Source: Candidatus Nanopelagicales bacterium
GTDB taxonomy: Bacteria > Actinomycetota > Actinomycetes > S36-B12 > CAIYMF01
Direction: 5' to 3'
Length of the DNA stretch: 44,655 nucleotides
Assembly: GCA_017882705.1 (NCBI GenBank)
Contig: JADGOZ010000186.1
Coordinates: 1-44,655, forward strand
Every line of letters starts with the position of its first letter. The stretch's first letter is position 1. Below, piece by piece: positions 35,011-43,195 of this stretch. The notes under the pieces are model-generated. The model made no database searches, was not told the DNA's origin, and was given only the letters and a program-made list of their open reading frames with translations. A program made the translations under genes and the position numbers.

Positions 35011-35374
35011 GTGGACATGCGTACCGATCGGCTGACGCTTCGGCGATGGGACCCCGACGACGAGGCAGACGTACGGACCGCATTCGACATCTACCGGCGA
35101 ACGGATGACCGATGACGTCGAGATCGGCTGGCACTTCCACCCGCACCACTGGGGCAACGGGTATGCGACCGAGTCGGCCCGCGCCGTTCTGGATCATGCG
35201 TTCAGCGACCTGGATCTCCCCGTCGTCAACGCCATCGCCTACGAGGGGAACGACGCGTCGTTCGCGGTGATGCGACGGTCGGGCATGACCTACCGAGGGA
35301 CCAGCGATCGCTGGTACGACAAGTCGTTCGAGTGGTGGGCAGCTGAGCGGGCCAGCCCGGCTACCCACCCGTAG
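35011..35374 (+). pseudogene. GNAT (RimJ/RimL-like) acetyltransferase with an internal deletion
   Basis: From GTG 35011 the frame gives MRTDRLTLRRWDPDDEADV and FDIYRR, the usual start of RimJ/RimL acetyltransferases, then stops at TGA 35113-35115. In another frame an ATG at 35105 opens 89 codons with DDVEIGWHFHPHHWGNGYAT, ESARAVLDHAF and SFAVMRRSGMTYRG, the usual second half including the acetyl-CoA loop. The central strands, perhaps 40-60 residues, are missing and the halves are out of frame. The two frames overlap by eleven bases, so both pieces could still be translated, but the protein should be inactive. Confidence 0.75.
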
Positions 35375-35582
35375 GCGCTGCTCTCCATCGCCTCTGGAGT
35401 GACGAACCGGGTGTCTGTCGTCGGCACCCCTGTGGCCCTGTCCCTCTGGCCCGTGGCGCGGCGCCGCTCGCGACGTCCGACGATCGCCACGCGATTCCGG
35501 CCGGACGGACGTCACCCACACGGGTGCCGGCGTCCGGCCGTGCTGCGGCATCACGCCCGGGGTCGCTCCGACACTGGCACCC
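35375..35582. other. Intergenic stretch without a recognisable gene
   Basis: No protein-coding signal is seen on either strand. A GACACT -10-like box at 35570-35575 lies seven bases before the next ATG and may be a leaderless promoter. Confidence 0.4.
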
Positions 35583-35963
35583 ATGAACGAAGCACACGAG
35601 ATCCGTGTCGACGGCGATCGGGCCTGGTGCGAGACCTGCGACTGGTCCGCCGTCGCCGACGACTACTTCAACGCGCTGGATCGCGGCTACCTGCACTTCT
35701 GCGATCCGGACCCGCAGCGCGATGCGAAGGGCAGGCCCCAGACGGCGTTGACCGTCTGCGACTTCTGCGCGTGGCCGGACCGCGTCTGGGTGGGCGGTCG
35801 CCCGAGCGGCGAGCAGGGCGTCACGGAATGGCCCCGACCCGCGCGGTGGCAGTGGGACATCCGCGGGCGAACGACCGGTTGGGTGCTGGCGTGCGACGAG
35901 CACGAGAACCTCGGCCCGAGCGGCAGACCGCAGGCGTTCAAGCTGCTGTTGCCCCTGGCCTGA
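35583..35963 (+). CDS. Cys-rich hypothetical protein, possible zinc-binding
   Basis: A 126-residue soluble protein of no family that I recognise. It has two CxxC pairs (C16/C19 in WCETC, C59/C62 in VCDFC) plus H38, C40, C104 and H107, enough for two four-ligand metal sites. The centre is rich in Trp and Arg (TEWPRPARWQWDIRGR). Third positions are strongly G/C and the frame is open, so it is likely a real gene. It starts at ATG 35583 without a ribosome-binding site. It sits at the edge of the decayed region, upstream of the MFS gene. Confidence 0.65.
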   Translation: MNEAHEIRVDGDRAWCETCDWSAVADDYFNALDRGYLHFCDPDPQRDAKGRPQTALTVCDFCAWPDRVWVGGRPSGEQGVTEWPRPARWQWDIRGRTTGWVLACDEHENLGPSGRPQAFKLLLPLA

Positions 35964-36122
35964 GCGACGCGACAGCAGCGCTGCCGACCCCCGTCCACAC
36001 CGCACGTGCGACCGCGCGACCACGTCGTCCTACGGCGGGTAGAGCTCCTCGGTGACGGTGCAGTGCTCGACGAACGCGAGATGCCCGAGGAGGCGGCCGG
36101 ACCGACGGCCGTCAGCGCACCG

Positions 36123-36128
36123 TACGGT
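36123..36128 (+). promoter_or_regulatory. Candidate -10 box for the MFS gene
   Basis: TACGGT lies about 40 bases before the GTG at 36169, leaving room for the GGAG ribosome-binding site at 36158-36161. Confidence 0.4.
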
Positions 36129-36168
36129 GGAGCCCGCACCTGGGCGACGGACCGGACGGAGACCAGAC

Positions 36169-37458
36169 GTGAGCACGGCGGCAGAGTCCGACGACGGGAC
36201 CGCCGTCGCGGCACCCGTCGACGGCGGCACGCTGCGCGCCTTCCGGCACCGCGACTACACGATCTTCTGGCTCGGCGCGCTCGTCTCGAACACCGGCTCG
36301 TGGCTGCAGAACCTCACCGTGCCCTACGTCATCTTCGAGATCACCGGCAGCGCGCTCTGGGTCGGTGTGGCCACGGCCGCGCAGTTCCTCCCCGGCTTCT
36401 TCGGCAGTCCGCTCGGCGGCCACCTCGCGGACACACGGGAGCGGCGTCGGCTGCTCATCGTCCTGCTGTCCGTCATGGCGGTGCTCGCTGTCGGGCTCTG
36501 GTGGACCTGGGAGTCCGGCTCGCGCTCGATCGCGGTGATCCTGCTGCTCGTCTCGGCCAGCGGCCTCGTGTGGGGGACGACGCTGCCGTCGTGGCAGGCG
36601 TTCGTGAACGACCTCGTGCCGCGCGAGGACCTCGTGTCGGCGGTGTCGCTGAACTCCTTGCAGTTCAACGCCGCCCGCTCCCTCGGTCCGGCCGTCGCGG
36701 GCCTGATCATCGCCTCGTTCGGCCCGGGAGTGGCCTTCGGGCTCAACGCCGCTTCGTTCGCCTTCGTGGTCGGCGCGCTGCTGCTCGTGCGCGTGCGCTC
36801 GCAGGTGGCCGGCGGCATCGCGCCGAAGCTCGTGTCGGGCTTCGTCGAGGCGGTGCGCTATGTGCCGCGCCAGCCGGGCATCGCGGTCGTCATCGTGATT
36901 GTCGGTCTCGGGGGGTTGCTCGCGACGCCGGCGTTCGGCTTCACCGTCGTCTTCGCGGGGTCCGTGTACGACGTCGGTCCGCTGGCCCTCGGCGTGCTCA
37001 ACACCGCGCTCGGAGTCGGAGCGATCCTCGCCGTACCCATCGTCGTGCGAGCCAAGAGCCACCGCGGCCTCGCCGGGTCGATGCGCGGCGGCCTGGTGCT
37101 GCAGGGCGGTGCGATCGTGGCGTTCGGCCTCGCCCCCGGGTTCGTCACGGGGGCGCTCGCGCTCGTCGCCGTCGGGATGGGGTTCCTGCTGACCATCTCG
37201 TCGGGCAACACCGCGGTGCAGCTCATCGTCGCGCAGCGGCTGCGCGGGCGCGTGATGGCCGTGCGGCTGATGGTCTACATGGTCGCCACACCGCTCGGGG
37301 CCCTCGCGCAGGGCTGGCTGTCGGACCGCATCGGGCCGCGACCGACCATGGTGGTGGCGGGGCTGCTCGTGCTCGTCGTCGCCGCGTGGTTCCTGACCCG
37401 CCGTGGCGCCCGCCAGCTCGCCAGGGTCGACGACCTCGAGGACGTCTCGAGCGGCTAG
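36169..37458 (+). CDS. MFS transporter of the EntS/MFS_3 type
   Basis: A 429-residue permease with about twelve helices. It begins RAFRHRDYTIFWLGALVSNT and GSWLQNLTVPYVIFEITGSA, and has LPGFFGSPLGGHLADTRERR, LPSWQAFVNDLVPREDLVSA and SLNSLQFNAARSLGPAVAGL, all signatures of the PF05977 (EntS) group of exporters. The substrate is unknown. GTG 36169 has GGAG seven bases upstream. An earlier in-frame ATG at 36052 adds a low-complexity N terminus and is unlikely. The gene converges on the HbpS-like gene. Confidence 0.87.
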   Translation: MSTAAESDDGTAVAAPVDGGTLRAFRHRDYTIFWLGALVSNTGSWLQNLTVPYVIFEITGSALWVGVATAAQFLPGFFGSPLGGHLADTRERRRLLIVLLSVMAVLAVGLWWTWESGSRSIAVILLLVSASGLVWGTTLPSWQAFVNDLVPREDLVSAVSLNSLQFNAARSLGPAVAGLIIASFGPGVAFGLNAASFAFVVGALLLVRVRSQVAGGIAPKLVSGFVEAVRYVPRQPGIAVVIVIVGLGGLLATPAFGFTVVFAGSVYDVGPLALGVLNTALGVGAILAVPIVVRAKSHRGLAGSMRGGLVLQGGAIVAFGLAPGFVTGALALVAVGMGFLLTISSGNTAVQLIVAQRLRGRVMAVRLMVYMVATPLGALAQGWLSDRIGPRPTMVVAGLLVLVVAAWFLTRRGARQLARVDDLEDVSSG

Positions 37459-37554
37459 GCGTCCTGCCACGTCGTGGCCGGAGCCGGTGCATGCGGGGTC
37501 CGCCTCGCGCGACGATCCGCCCCCGAGCAGGGACGTGCCGGAGCCCGGATCGAG

Positions 37555-37573
37555 CCGGCCTGAGTCAGGCCGG
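37555..37573. terminator. Palindromic terminator between the MFS and HbpS-like genes
   Basis: CCGGCCTGAGTCAGGCCGG is an almost perfect palindrome that overlaps the stop codon of the HbpS-like gene and lies about 97 bases past the MFS stop. It could form a CCGGCC/GGCCGG hairpin in transcripts from either side. Confidence 0.5.
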
Positions 37574-37975
37574 TCGCGCCAGCCACGCCGCGATGCCCGC
37601 CCGAGCGCACTCCTCGTCCTGTGCCGGTGTCGCACCGCTGCAGGCCACCGCGCCGACGACGTCGTCGCCGACGCGGACGAGGACCCCGCCCGGCAGCGTG
37701 GTCAGCGTGAACGGGAGCTGCTCGTCCACGACCGGCATCAGGTCCGGATAGGCCTCGGCGAGGTCGGCGACCGCCCCGCTGTCCATGCCCATCGCGACGG
37801 CCGTCCGCGCCTTCGTGCGGCACACGTGGGCGGTGAACCAGGGAGCGCCCGGCATCCGTGCCGTGAGCAGCTCGTGCCCCCCGGCGTCGACGATGCTCGT
37901 GCTCAGTGACAGGCCGAGCGCGCCCGCCTTCGCCTCGACCGCGTCGAGCACGATCCGTGCACCCGCGAGATCCAC
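37565..37975 (-). CDS. HbpS/GlcG family (DUF336) protein
   Basis: A 136-residue protein. The fold signature is IVLDAVEAKAGALGLSLS, SIVDAGGHELLTARMPGAP, KARTAVAMGMDSGAVADLAE, and the ending GDDVVGAVACSGATPAQDEE. This matches the GlcG/HbpS family, where known members bind heme or cobalamin or support two-component sensing; the ligand here is unknown. I choose GTG 37975, with AGGAGG seven bases upstream; an ATG nine codons earlier lies one base after the TetR stop. It is very likely in one operon with that regulator. Confidence 0.85.
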   Translation of the reverse strand: MDLAGARIVLDAVEAKAGALGLSLSTSIVDAGGHELLTARMPGAPWFTAHVCRTKARTAVAMGMDSGAVADLAEAYPDLMPVVDEQLPFTLTTLPGGVLVRVGDDVVGAVACSGATPAQDEECARAGIAAWLARPA

Positions 37976-38003
37976 CTCGTGCCTCCTGCCCTCGTCGACC
38001 ATG

Positions 38004-39326
38004 TCAGGCGTGCTGCAGCGCCGGTCGCCGTCGCGCGGCGTGCGCCTCGTGCGAGGCGACGACCGCCTCCAGCACCTCGACCACCAGGTCGGTGATCGCG
38101 TCGAAGTCCCACGCCCAGGAGTCGACCTGCACGGCGAGGAACAGGCCGTCGGTGAGGGCGATCACCAGGCGGGCCAGCAGTGGCGGGAGCGCCTTGTCGC
38201 GGAGTGCGGGGGAGCGGGCGAGCGTGCCCGCGAACCACTGCGACAGCTGGCCCTCGACGTCGCGACGGATGCGGAGGAACTGGGTGCGTGCCGCGGTCTC
38301 CTCGTCCTGTCGCTCGAAGGCCATCATGTGGCCGATGCGCAGGAAGTCCGGCGCGTCGGCGAAGCTGCGGGTCGTACGCCCCAGCACGGTGCGCAGCGCC
38401 GCGGCGCGCCCCACGGCGGAGTCGGTCGGCTCCCAGGGGGGCTGACGCGCGGCCCACCCGGCGAAGCTGTGCTGCACGACCTCCGCGAGGAGAGCGTCCT
38501 TGTCCTCGAAGAACCAGTAGACCGAGCTCACCGGGAGGCCGGACCGCTCGCAGACGCGCGAGATCGTCGTCCCGACGTAACCGCGCTCCGCGACCACCTC
38601 GGCGGCGCCGGCGAGGAGCCGCTCGCGCGAGTCCGTCGGCTCCGGCCGCGGGGTCCGTGACACGGGCCGCGGCGTACGCCGACGCGCTCGGGACCGCGGC
38701 GCGTCGGCGCGGCGGGCCGCGATCTCGCCCGTCGCCGCACCGAGCTCGGCGGTCAGCCGGTCGTAGTCCCAGTCGCGGTCGCTCTGCACCGCCATGAAGA
38801 GCCCGTCACCGGCGGCCATGAGCAGCTTCGTGAGCAGCTCGGGCAGCTCGGGGTGGCGGGTGACGGCCGGTGTGCCGAGGACGTCCACGCACCAGACGAC
38901 GGTGGCGTCGACCGCGTCCTGCCGGACCTGCAGGAACCGGGTGCGGGCCGCGATCTCGTCCGGCCCGCTGAGCAGGGAGAGTCGGAGACCGAGCCGCCAG
39001 AACTCGGGCTGCTCGACCAGGCCGAGCCGCACCCGCTCGAACCGCGCGGCGGACCGCCGGCGCATGTCGCCGACGTCGGCCTCCTCGAACGCGTCCTCGC
39101 TGGAGCGCCAGCGGGTGTAGCTGTGCTCGAGGACCTCGGCGAGCAGAGCGTCCTTGTTCGTGAAGTGCCAGTAGACCGAGCTCGCGGGGAGCCCGGTGGC
39201 CTCGCAGACCAGGGCGATCGTGGTGCCGTCGTAGCCGCGCTCGGCGGCGATCTCCAGGGCCGCGTCGAGGATGCGCTCCCGGGACGCGACGCCCTGCTTG
39301 TGGCGTCGCGACGTCCTCGGTGGCAC
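38004..39326 (-). CDS. Single-chain tandem TetR regulator (two full TetR modules)
   Basis: A 440-residue protein built from two complete TetR units. Unit 1 has its helix-turn-helix at residues 15-73 (SRERILDAALEIAAERGYDG, TGLPASSVYWHF) and a ligand domain to about 202. An Arg/Pro-rich linker (about 203-232) follows. Unit 2 has its helix-turn-helix at 233-291 (SRERLLAGAAEVVAERGYVG, SGLPVSSVYWFF) and a ligand domain to the end. The two helix-turn-helix regions are identical at about 39 of 59 positions. The frame is unbroken, so this is not two adjacent genes. The GTG has GAGAGGA six bases upstream. It probably controls the HbpS-like gene downstream. Confidence 0.88.
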   Translation of the reverse strand: MPPRTSRRHKQGVASRERILDAALEIAAERGYDGTTIALVCEATGLPASSVYWHFTNKDALLAEVLEHSYTRWRSSEDAFEEADVGDMRRRSAARFERVRLGLVEQPEFWRLGLRLSLLSGPDEIAARTRFLQVRQDAVDATVVWCVDVLGTPAVTRHPELPELLTKLLMAAGDGLFMAVQSDRDWDYDRLTAELGAATGEIAARRADAPRSRARRRTPRPVSRTPRPEPTDSRERLLAGAAEVVAERGYVGTTISRVCERSGLPVSSVYWFFEDKDALLAEVVQHSFAGWAARQPPWEPTDSAVGRAAALRTVLGRTTRSFADAPDFLRIGHMMAFERQDEETAARTQFLRIRRDVEGQLSQWFAGTLARSPALRDKALPPLLARLVIALTDGLFLAVQVDSWAWDFDAITDLVVEVLEAVVASHEAHAARRRPALQHA

Positions 39327-39623
39327 TGCGGTTCCTCTCGCACGGCCGGTGCGCCCGGCGTCGGCACCGAGCGTAGACGACGCGCTACGGAGCGGCACGG
39401 AGCACGGCCGTCAGCGCGACAGGACGCGGGAAGGTCGGCCGTCGCACGATGGTCGGCGGCCAGGAGGACATGATCGTCGACGTCGCGCTCGACCTCGCCA
39501 AGGCCACCGCGTCCGGAATGTGACGCATCAAGCAGCACAGGTTCTCCGTTCGGGTGGTGTCGCCCTCGACACCGGCACGAGACTCGGTCCACCACCACCG
39601 TCGCTGGGATGAAAGGTCCGTCC
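39327..39623. other. Divergent promoter region between the tandem TetR gene and ppdK
   Basis: About 297 bases with no convincing gene. A 24-codon frame at 39449-39523 has no good start signal. Near the right end AAAGG (39612-39616) is the ribosome-binding site for ppdK. No operator with clear dyad symmetry for TetR binding was found by eye. Confidence 0.5.
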
Positions 39624-42335
39624 ATGCCTGCAAACGACTACGTCTACGACTTCTCCCAGGGGTCGAAGGACATGAAGGACCTGCTCGGCGGCAAGGGTGC
39701 GAACCTCGCCGAGATGACGCGGCTGGGCCTCCCGGTGCCGCCGGGGTTCACGATCACGACCGAGGCCTGCCGGACGTACCTGGCCAACGGCAAGGAGCCG
39801 CCCGACCTGCGGGTGCAGGTGACCAAGGCGCTGCGCCACCTCGAGGACGAGGTGGAACGTCGTCTCGGTGACCGGCACGACCCGCTGCTGGTCAGCGTGC
39901 GGTCGGGCGCGAAGTTCTCCATGCCGGGGATGATGGAGACGGTCCTCAACATCGGTCTCAACGACGCGAGCGTCATCGGCCTGGCCGAGGCGAGCGGCTC
40001 GGACCGGTTCGCGTGGGACTCCTACCGCCGCCTGATCCAGATGTTCGGCAAGACCGTCCTCGACATCGACGGCGACCGTTTCGCCGAGTCGCTGGACAAG
40101 GCGAAGTCCGCGAAGGGGGTCACGAGCGACGTCGAGCTCGACGTGACCGACCTGATGGCGCTGGTTCAGCGGTTCAAGGACATCGTGCGCGAGGAGTCGG
40201 GCCGCGACTTCCCGCAGCACCCGCGCGAGCAGCTCGACCTCGCGATCCGCGCGGTGTTCGACTCGTGGAACACCGACCGAGCGCGCATCTACCGCCGCCG
40301 CGAGCGGATCCCGCACGACCTCGGCACCGCGGTGAACATCTGCACGATGGTGTTCGGCAACCTCGGCGAGACGTCGGGCACCGGTGTCGCGTTCACCCGC
40401 GACCCGTCGACCGGAGCGCCGGGCGCGTACGTCGACTACCTCGTCAACGCGCAGGGCGAGGACGTCGTCGCCGGCATCCGCAACACGCTGAGCCTCGACG
40501 ACCTCGCGGGGATCGACCCGGCGGCGCACACCGAGCTGATGCAGGTCATGCGACGGCTCGAGACGCACTACCGCGACCTGTGCGACATCGAGTTCACGAT
40601 CGAGCGCGGCAAGCTGTGGATGCTGCAGACCCGGGTGGGCAAGCGCACCGCGGCCGCCGCGTTCCGCATCGCGACGCAGCTCGTCGACGAGCACCTGATC
40701 ACCGAGGACGAGGCGCTCGAGCGCGTCACCGGGTCCCAGCTCGCGCAGCTGATGTTCCCGCAGTTCGACACCGGCACGCCCCGGACGCTGCTGACGAAGG
40801 CGATGGCGGCGAGCCCGGGTGCGGCGGTCGGCAAGGTCGTCTTCGACTCCGCGACCGCGGTCGCGTGGGCCGACCGCGGCGAGGACGTCATCCTGGTACG
40901 CCGGGAGACCAACCCCGACGACCTCGAGGGCATGATCGCCGCGGTCGGCATCCTGACCTCGCGCGGCGGCAAGACGAGCCACGCGGCCGTCGTGGCGCGC
41001 GGCATGGGGAAGACCTGCGTCTGCGGCGCCGAGGAGCTCGACGTCGACGTCGCCGCGAAGCTCGTCCGCGTCGACGACCAGACGATCCTCGAGGGCGACG
41101 TCATCTCCATCGACGGCTCCACCGGCGAGGTGTTCCTCGGCGAGATGCCGGTCAAGCCGTCGCCCGTCGTGACCTACCTCGAGCACGGGGTCGAGAACGC
41201 GGTCGCGGACGCCGACGAGGAGACTCAGCTCCTCGTGAAGGCGGTCGACCGGCTCCTGGCGCACGCCGACGCGGTACGCCGTCTGCGGGTGCGGGCCAAC
41301 GCCGACACGGCCGAGGACGCCGCTCGCGCGCGTCACCTCGGCGCGGAGGGCATCGGCCTCACCCGGACCGAGCACATGTTCCTCGGCGACCGGCGCGTTC
41401 TCATCGAGCGCGTGATCCTGTCCGAGTCGGGTGACGAGCGCGACGACGCCCTCGCGGCGCTGCTCCCGCTGCAGACGCACGACTTCACCGAGCTGCTCGA
41501 GGCGATGGACGGCCTGCCGGTCACGATCCGGCTGCTCGACCCGCCGCTGCACGAGTTCCTGCCGAACTACACCGAGCTGTCCGTGCGCGTCGCTGTCGCG
41601 CACGAGCAGGGCAACCCCGACGCCATGGAGCTCGCGCTCCTCGCCGCGGTGGAGCGGCTGCACGAGTCCAACCCGATGCTCGGCCTGCGCGGCGTGCGTC
41701 TCGGACTCGTCGTACCCGGTCTGTTCGCCTTGCAGGTGCGAGCGATCGCGGAGGCGGCGGTCGCGCGGATCAAGGCAGGCGGCGACCCGCAGGTCGAGAT
41801 CATGGTGCCGCTCGTCGGCTCCGTCATGGAGCTGCACCTCATCGCCGACGAGACCGACGGCATCGTCCACGAGATCTCCGACCGCGAAGGCATCAAGCTG
41901 CACATCCCGGTCGGCACGATGATCGAGCTGCCGCGCGCGGCGCTGACCGCGCGTCGCATCGCCGACGTCGCGGAGTTCTTCTCCTTCGGCACGAACGACC
42001 TGACCCAGACGACGTGGGGCTTCAGCCGCGACGATGTCGAGGCGGCGTTCTTCGCCGCCTACCTCGACAAGGGGGTCTTCACCGTGTCGCCGTTCGAGTC
42101 CCTCGACGTCGACGGCGTCGGCCGTCTCGTGCAGATCGCCGCGGAGGAGGGCCGAGCCACCCGCCCCGACCTCAAGCTCGGCGTCTGTGGCGAGCACGGC
42201 GGCGACCCGGACTCGGTGCACTTCTTCCACAAGGTCGGGCTGGACTACGTGTCCTGCTCGCCGTTCCGCGTCCCCGTCGCCCGGCTCGAGGCCGGTCGCG
42301 CCGCGCTCGACACGGGCGTGTCCGACACGCGCTGA
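39624..42335 (+). CDS. ppdK: Pyruvate, phosphate dikinase
   Basis: A 903-residue enzyme that interconverts pyruvate, ATP and phosphate with phosphoenolpyruvate, AMP and diphosphate. The N-terminal nucleotide-binding domain has LLGGKGANLAEMTRLGLPVP, PPGFTITTEACRTYL and VRSGAKFSMPGMMETVLN. The central phosphohistidine site is GGKTSHAAVVARGMGKTC (His453). The C-terminal PEP/pyruvate TIM barrel includes GTNDLTQTTWGFSRDD and CGEHGGDPDSVHFFH with the catalytic Cys. ATG 39624 is chosen because AAAGG lies seven bases upstream; an ATG at 39609 has none. No regulatory kinase gene is adjacent. Confidence 0.95.
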   Translation: MPANDYVYDFSQGSKDMKDLLGGKGANLAEMTRLGLPVPPGFTITTEACRTYLANGKEPPDLRVQVTKALRHLEDEVERRLGDRHDPLLVSVRSGAKFSMPGMMETVLNIGLNDASVIGLAEASGSDRFAWDSYRRLIQMFGKTVLDIDGDRFAESLDKAKSAKGVTSDVELDVTDLMALVQRFKDIVREESGRDFPQHPREQLDLAIRAVFDSWNTDRARIYRRRERIPHDLGTAVNICTMVFGNLGETSGTGVAFTRDPSTGAPGAYVDYLVNAQGEDVVAGIRNTLSLDDLAGIDPAAHTELMQVMRRLETHYRDLCDIEFTIERGKLWMLQTRVGKRTAAAAFRIATQLVDEHLITEDEALERVTGSQLAQLMFPQFDTGTPRTLLTKAMAASPGAAVGKVVFDSATAVAWADRGEDVILVRRETNPDDLEGMIAAVGILTSRGGKTSHAAVVARGMGKTCVCGAEELDVDVAAKLVRVDDQTILEGDVISIDGSTGEVFLGEMPVKPSPVVTYLEHGVENAVADADEETQLLVKAVDRLLAHADAVRRLRVRANADTAEDAARARHLGAEGIGLTRTEHMFLGDRRVLIERVILSESGDERDDALAALLPLQTHDFTELLEAMDGLPVTIRLLDPPLHEFLPNYTELSVRVAVAHEQGNPDAMELALLAAVERLHESNPMLGLRGVRLGLVVPGLFALQVRAIAEAAVARIKAGGDPQVEIMVPLVGSVMELHLIADETDGIVHEISDREGIKLHIPVGTMIELPRAALTARRIADVAEFFSFGTNDLTQTTWGFSRDDVEAAFFAAYLDKGVFTVSPFESLDVDGVGRLVQIAAEEGRATRPDLKLGVCGEHGGDPDSVHFFHKVGLDYVSCSPFRVPVARLEAGRAALDTGVSDTR

Positions 42336-42363
42336 CGCGAGCGCTCGCCAGGGCGCGACGCCA

Positions 42364-42396
42364 CAGGGCCGGGACCACGTGGGGGTACCGGCCCTG
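42364..42396 (+). terminator. Terminator hairpin after ppdK
   Basis: CAGGGCCGG (42364-42372) pairs perfectly with CCGGCCCTG (42388-42396) around a 15-base loop, 28 bases after the ppdK stop. No T tract. Confidence 0.65.
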
Positions 42397-42404
42397 CTGC
42401 GTGC

Positions 42405-42434
42405 GGGTCCGGCCGAGGGGGGTGTGCCGGACCC
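42405..42434. terminator. Second hairpin between ppdK and the PepSY gene
   Basis: GGGTCCGGC (42405-42413) and GCCGGACCC (42426-42434) form a 9-bp perfect stem with a 12-base loop. It lies between convergent genes and may end transcription from the PepSY gene on the minus strand. Confidence 0.55.
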
Positions 42435-42478
42435 GAGGACGACGGCGCCGATGGACGGCCGTCGCCAGTTCGTGCCGA

Positions 42479-43051
42479 TCAGGCGGTGCTGCTCGGCGTG
42501 GCGGTCGAGCTCGACGAGCCTGACTGCGAGCCGCCGGGGTTGTTCGTCCCCGGACCGTCGTTGTCGTTCGGGTCGGGGTCGACGCCGTTGCCCGGACCAC
42601 CGTGACCGCGCGGGCCGCCCTGGCCGGGCTGCTGGGTGCCGGTGACCTTGAAGTCCGCGCCGACCTGCACGATGACCCGGTCACCCGCGGCGGTGACGAT
42701 GTGGGCCTCGTAGACGCCGTCGGAGTCGGTCTCGACGCGCTGGATCGTCGCGGTGGGGTACTTCGCGACGGCAGCGGCCTTGACCTTGTCGGCGGTGTCG
42801 CCGGTGAGCAGCTTCTCGTCCGAGCGCTGCGACTTCGTCTGGTCGCCGGTCGGGTGCTGCGGCGCGGTCTGCGTCGTGCCCCCGCTGGTGCCGTTCGACG
42901 TGGACGGCGACGGGGACGTCGTCGCCGCGCTGGCGCTGACCGTGCTCGCCAGGATGACGCCGCCGGCGATGCCGGCTGCCACCAGAGCGGCACCGGTGCC
43001 CCAACGACGGGCCGAGCGCATGGTGCTGGCCTGGGTCTCGCTGTCGATCAT
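42479..43051 (-). CDS. PepSY-domain membrane-anchored protein
   Basis: A 190-residue protein with a short cytoplasmic start (MIDSETQASTMRSARRWG), one membrane helix (AALVAAGIAGGVILASTVSA) and an extracytoplasmic Ser/Thr-rich linker. A PepSY-like domain follows at about residues 72-135: TADKVKAAAVAKYPTATIQR, then VETDSDGVYEAHIVT and VIVQVGADFKVTG. The tail is Gly/Pro/Asn/Ser-rich and low complexity. PepSY modules often inhibit peptidases or bind surface proteins; the role here is unknown. ATG 43051 has GGAGAT just upstream. Confidence 0.78.
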   Translation of the reverse strand: MIDSETQASTMRSARRWGTGAALVAAGIAGGVILASTVSASAATTSPSPSTSNGTSGGTTQTAPQHPTGDQTKSQRSDEKLLTGDTADKVKAAAVAKYPTATIQRVETDSDGVYEAHIVTAAGDRVIVQVGADFKVTGTQQPGQGGPRGHGGPGNGVDPDPNDNDGPGTNNPGGSQSGSSSSTATPSSTA

Positions 43052-43195
43052 GTGATCTCCTTCATCTCGGGGGCTCCCGGGGGAACCTCGTGCCTTCAAG
43101 ATCGGCTCCGAAGATGTGGGATCCATGGCCGCCACAGGGTGCGCCACCTGTGCGGACGTTCTGAGAACCCACGATCGTCAGGGAGACTGGTCCCC

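Noticed and set aside
36030-36230. A 66-codon minus-strand frame upstream of the MFS gene
   Set aside because: It overlaps the MFS start, has low-complexity sequence and no ribosome-binding site. The end EELYPP alone is not enough to call a remnant.
38004-39326. Two separate adjacent TetR genes instead of one fusion
   Set aside because: The frame is continuous through the linker, and no stop codon or ribosome-binding site with a start codon is visible between the modules.
39449-39523. A 24-codon frame between the tandem TetR gene and ppdK
   Set aside because: It has no usable ribosome-binding site for its first ATG, and the second ATG is too close to AGGAGG. No similarity is recognised.
39528-42230. 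A 900-codon minus-strand frame opposite ppdK
   Set aside because: It is a mirror of the well-conserved ppdK gene and has no motif of its own.
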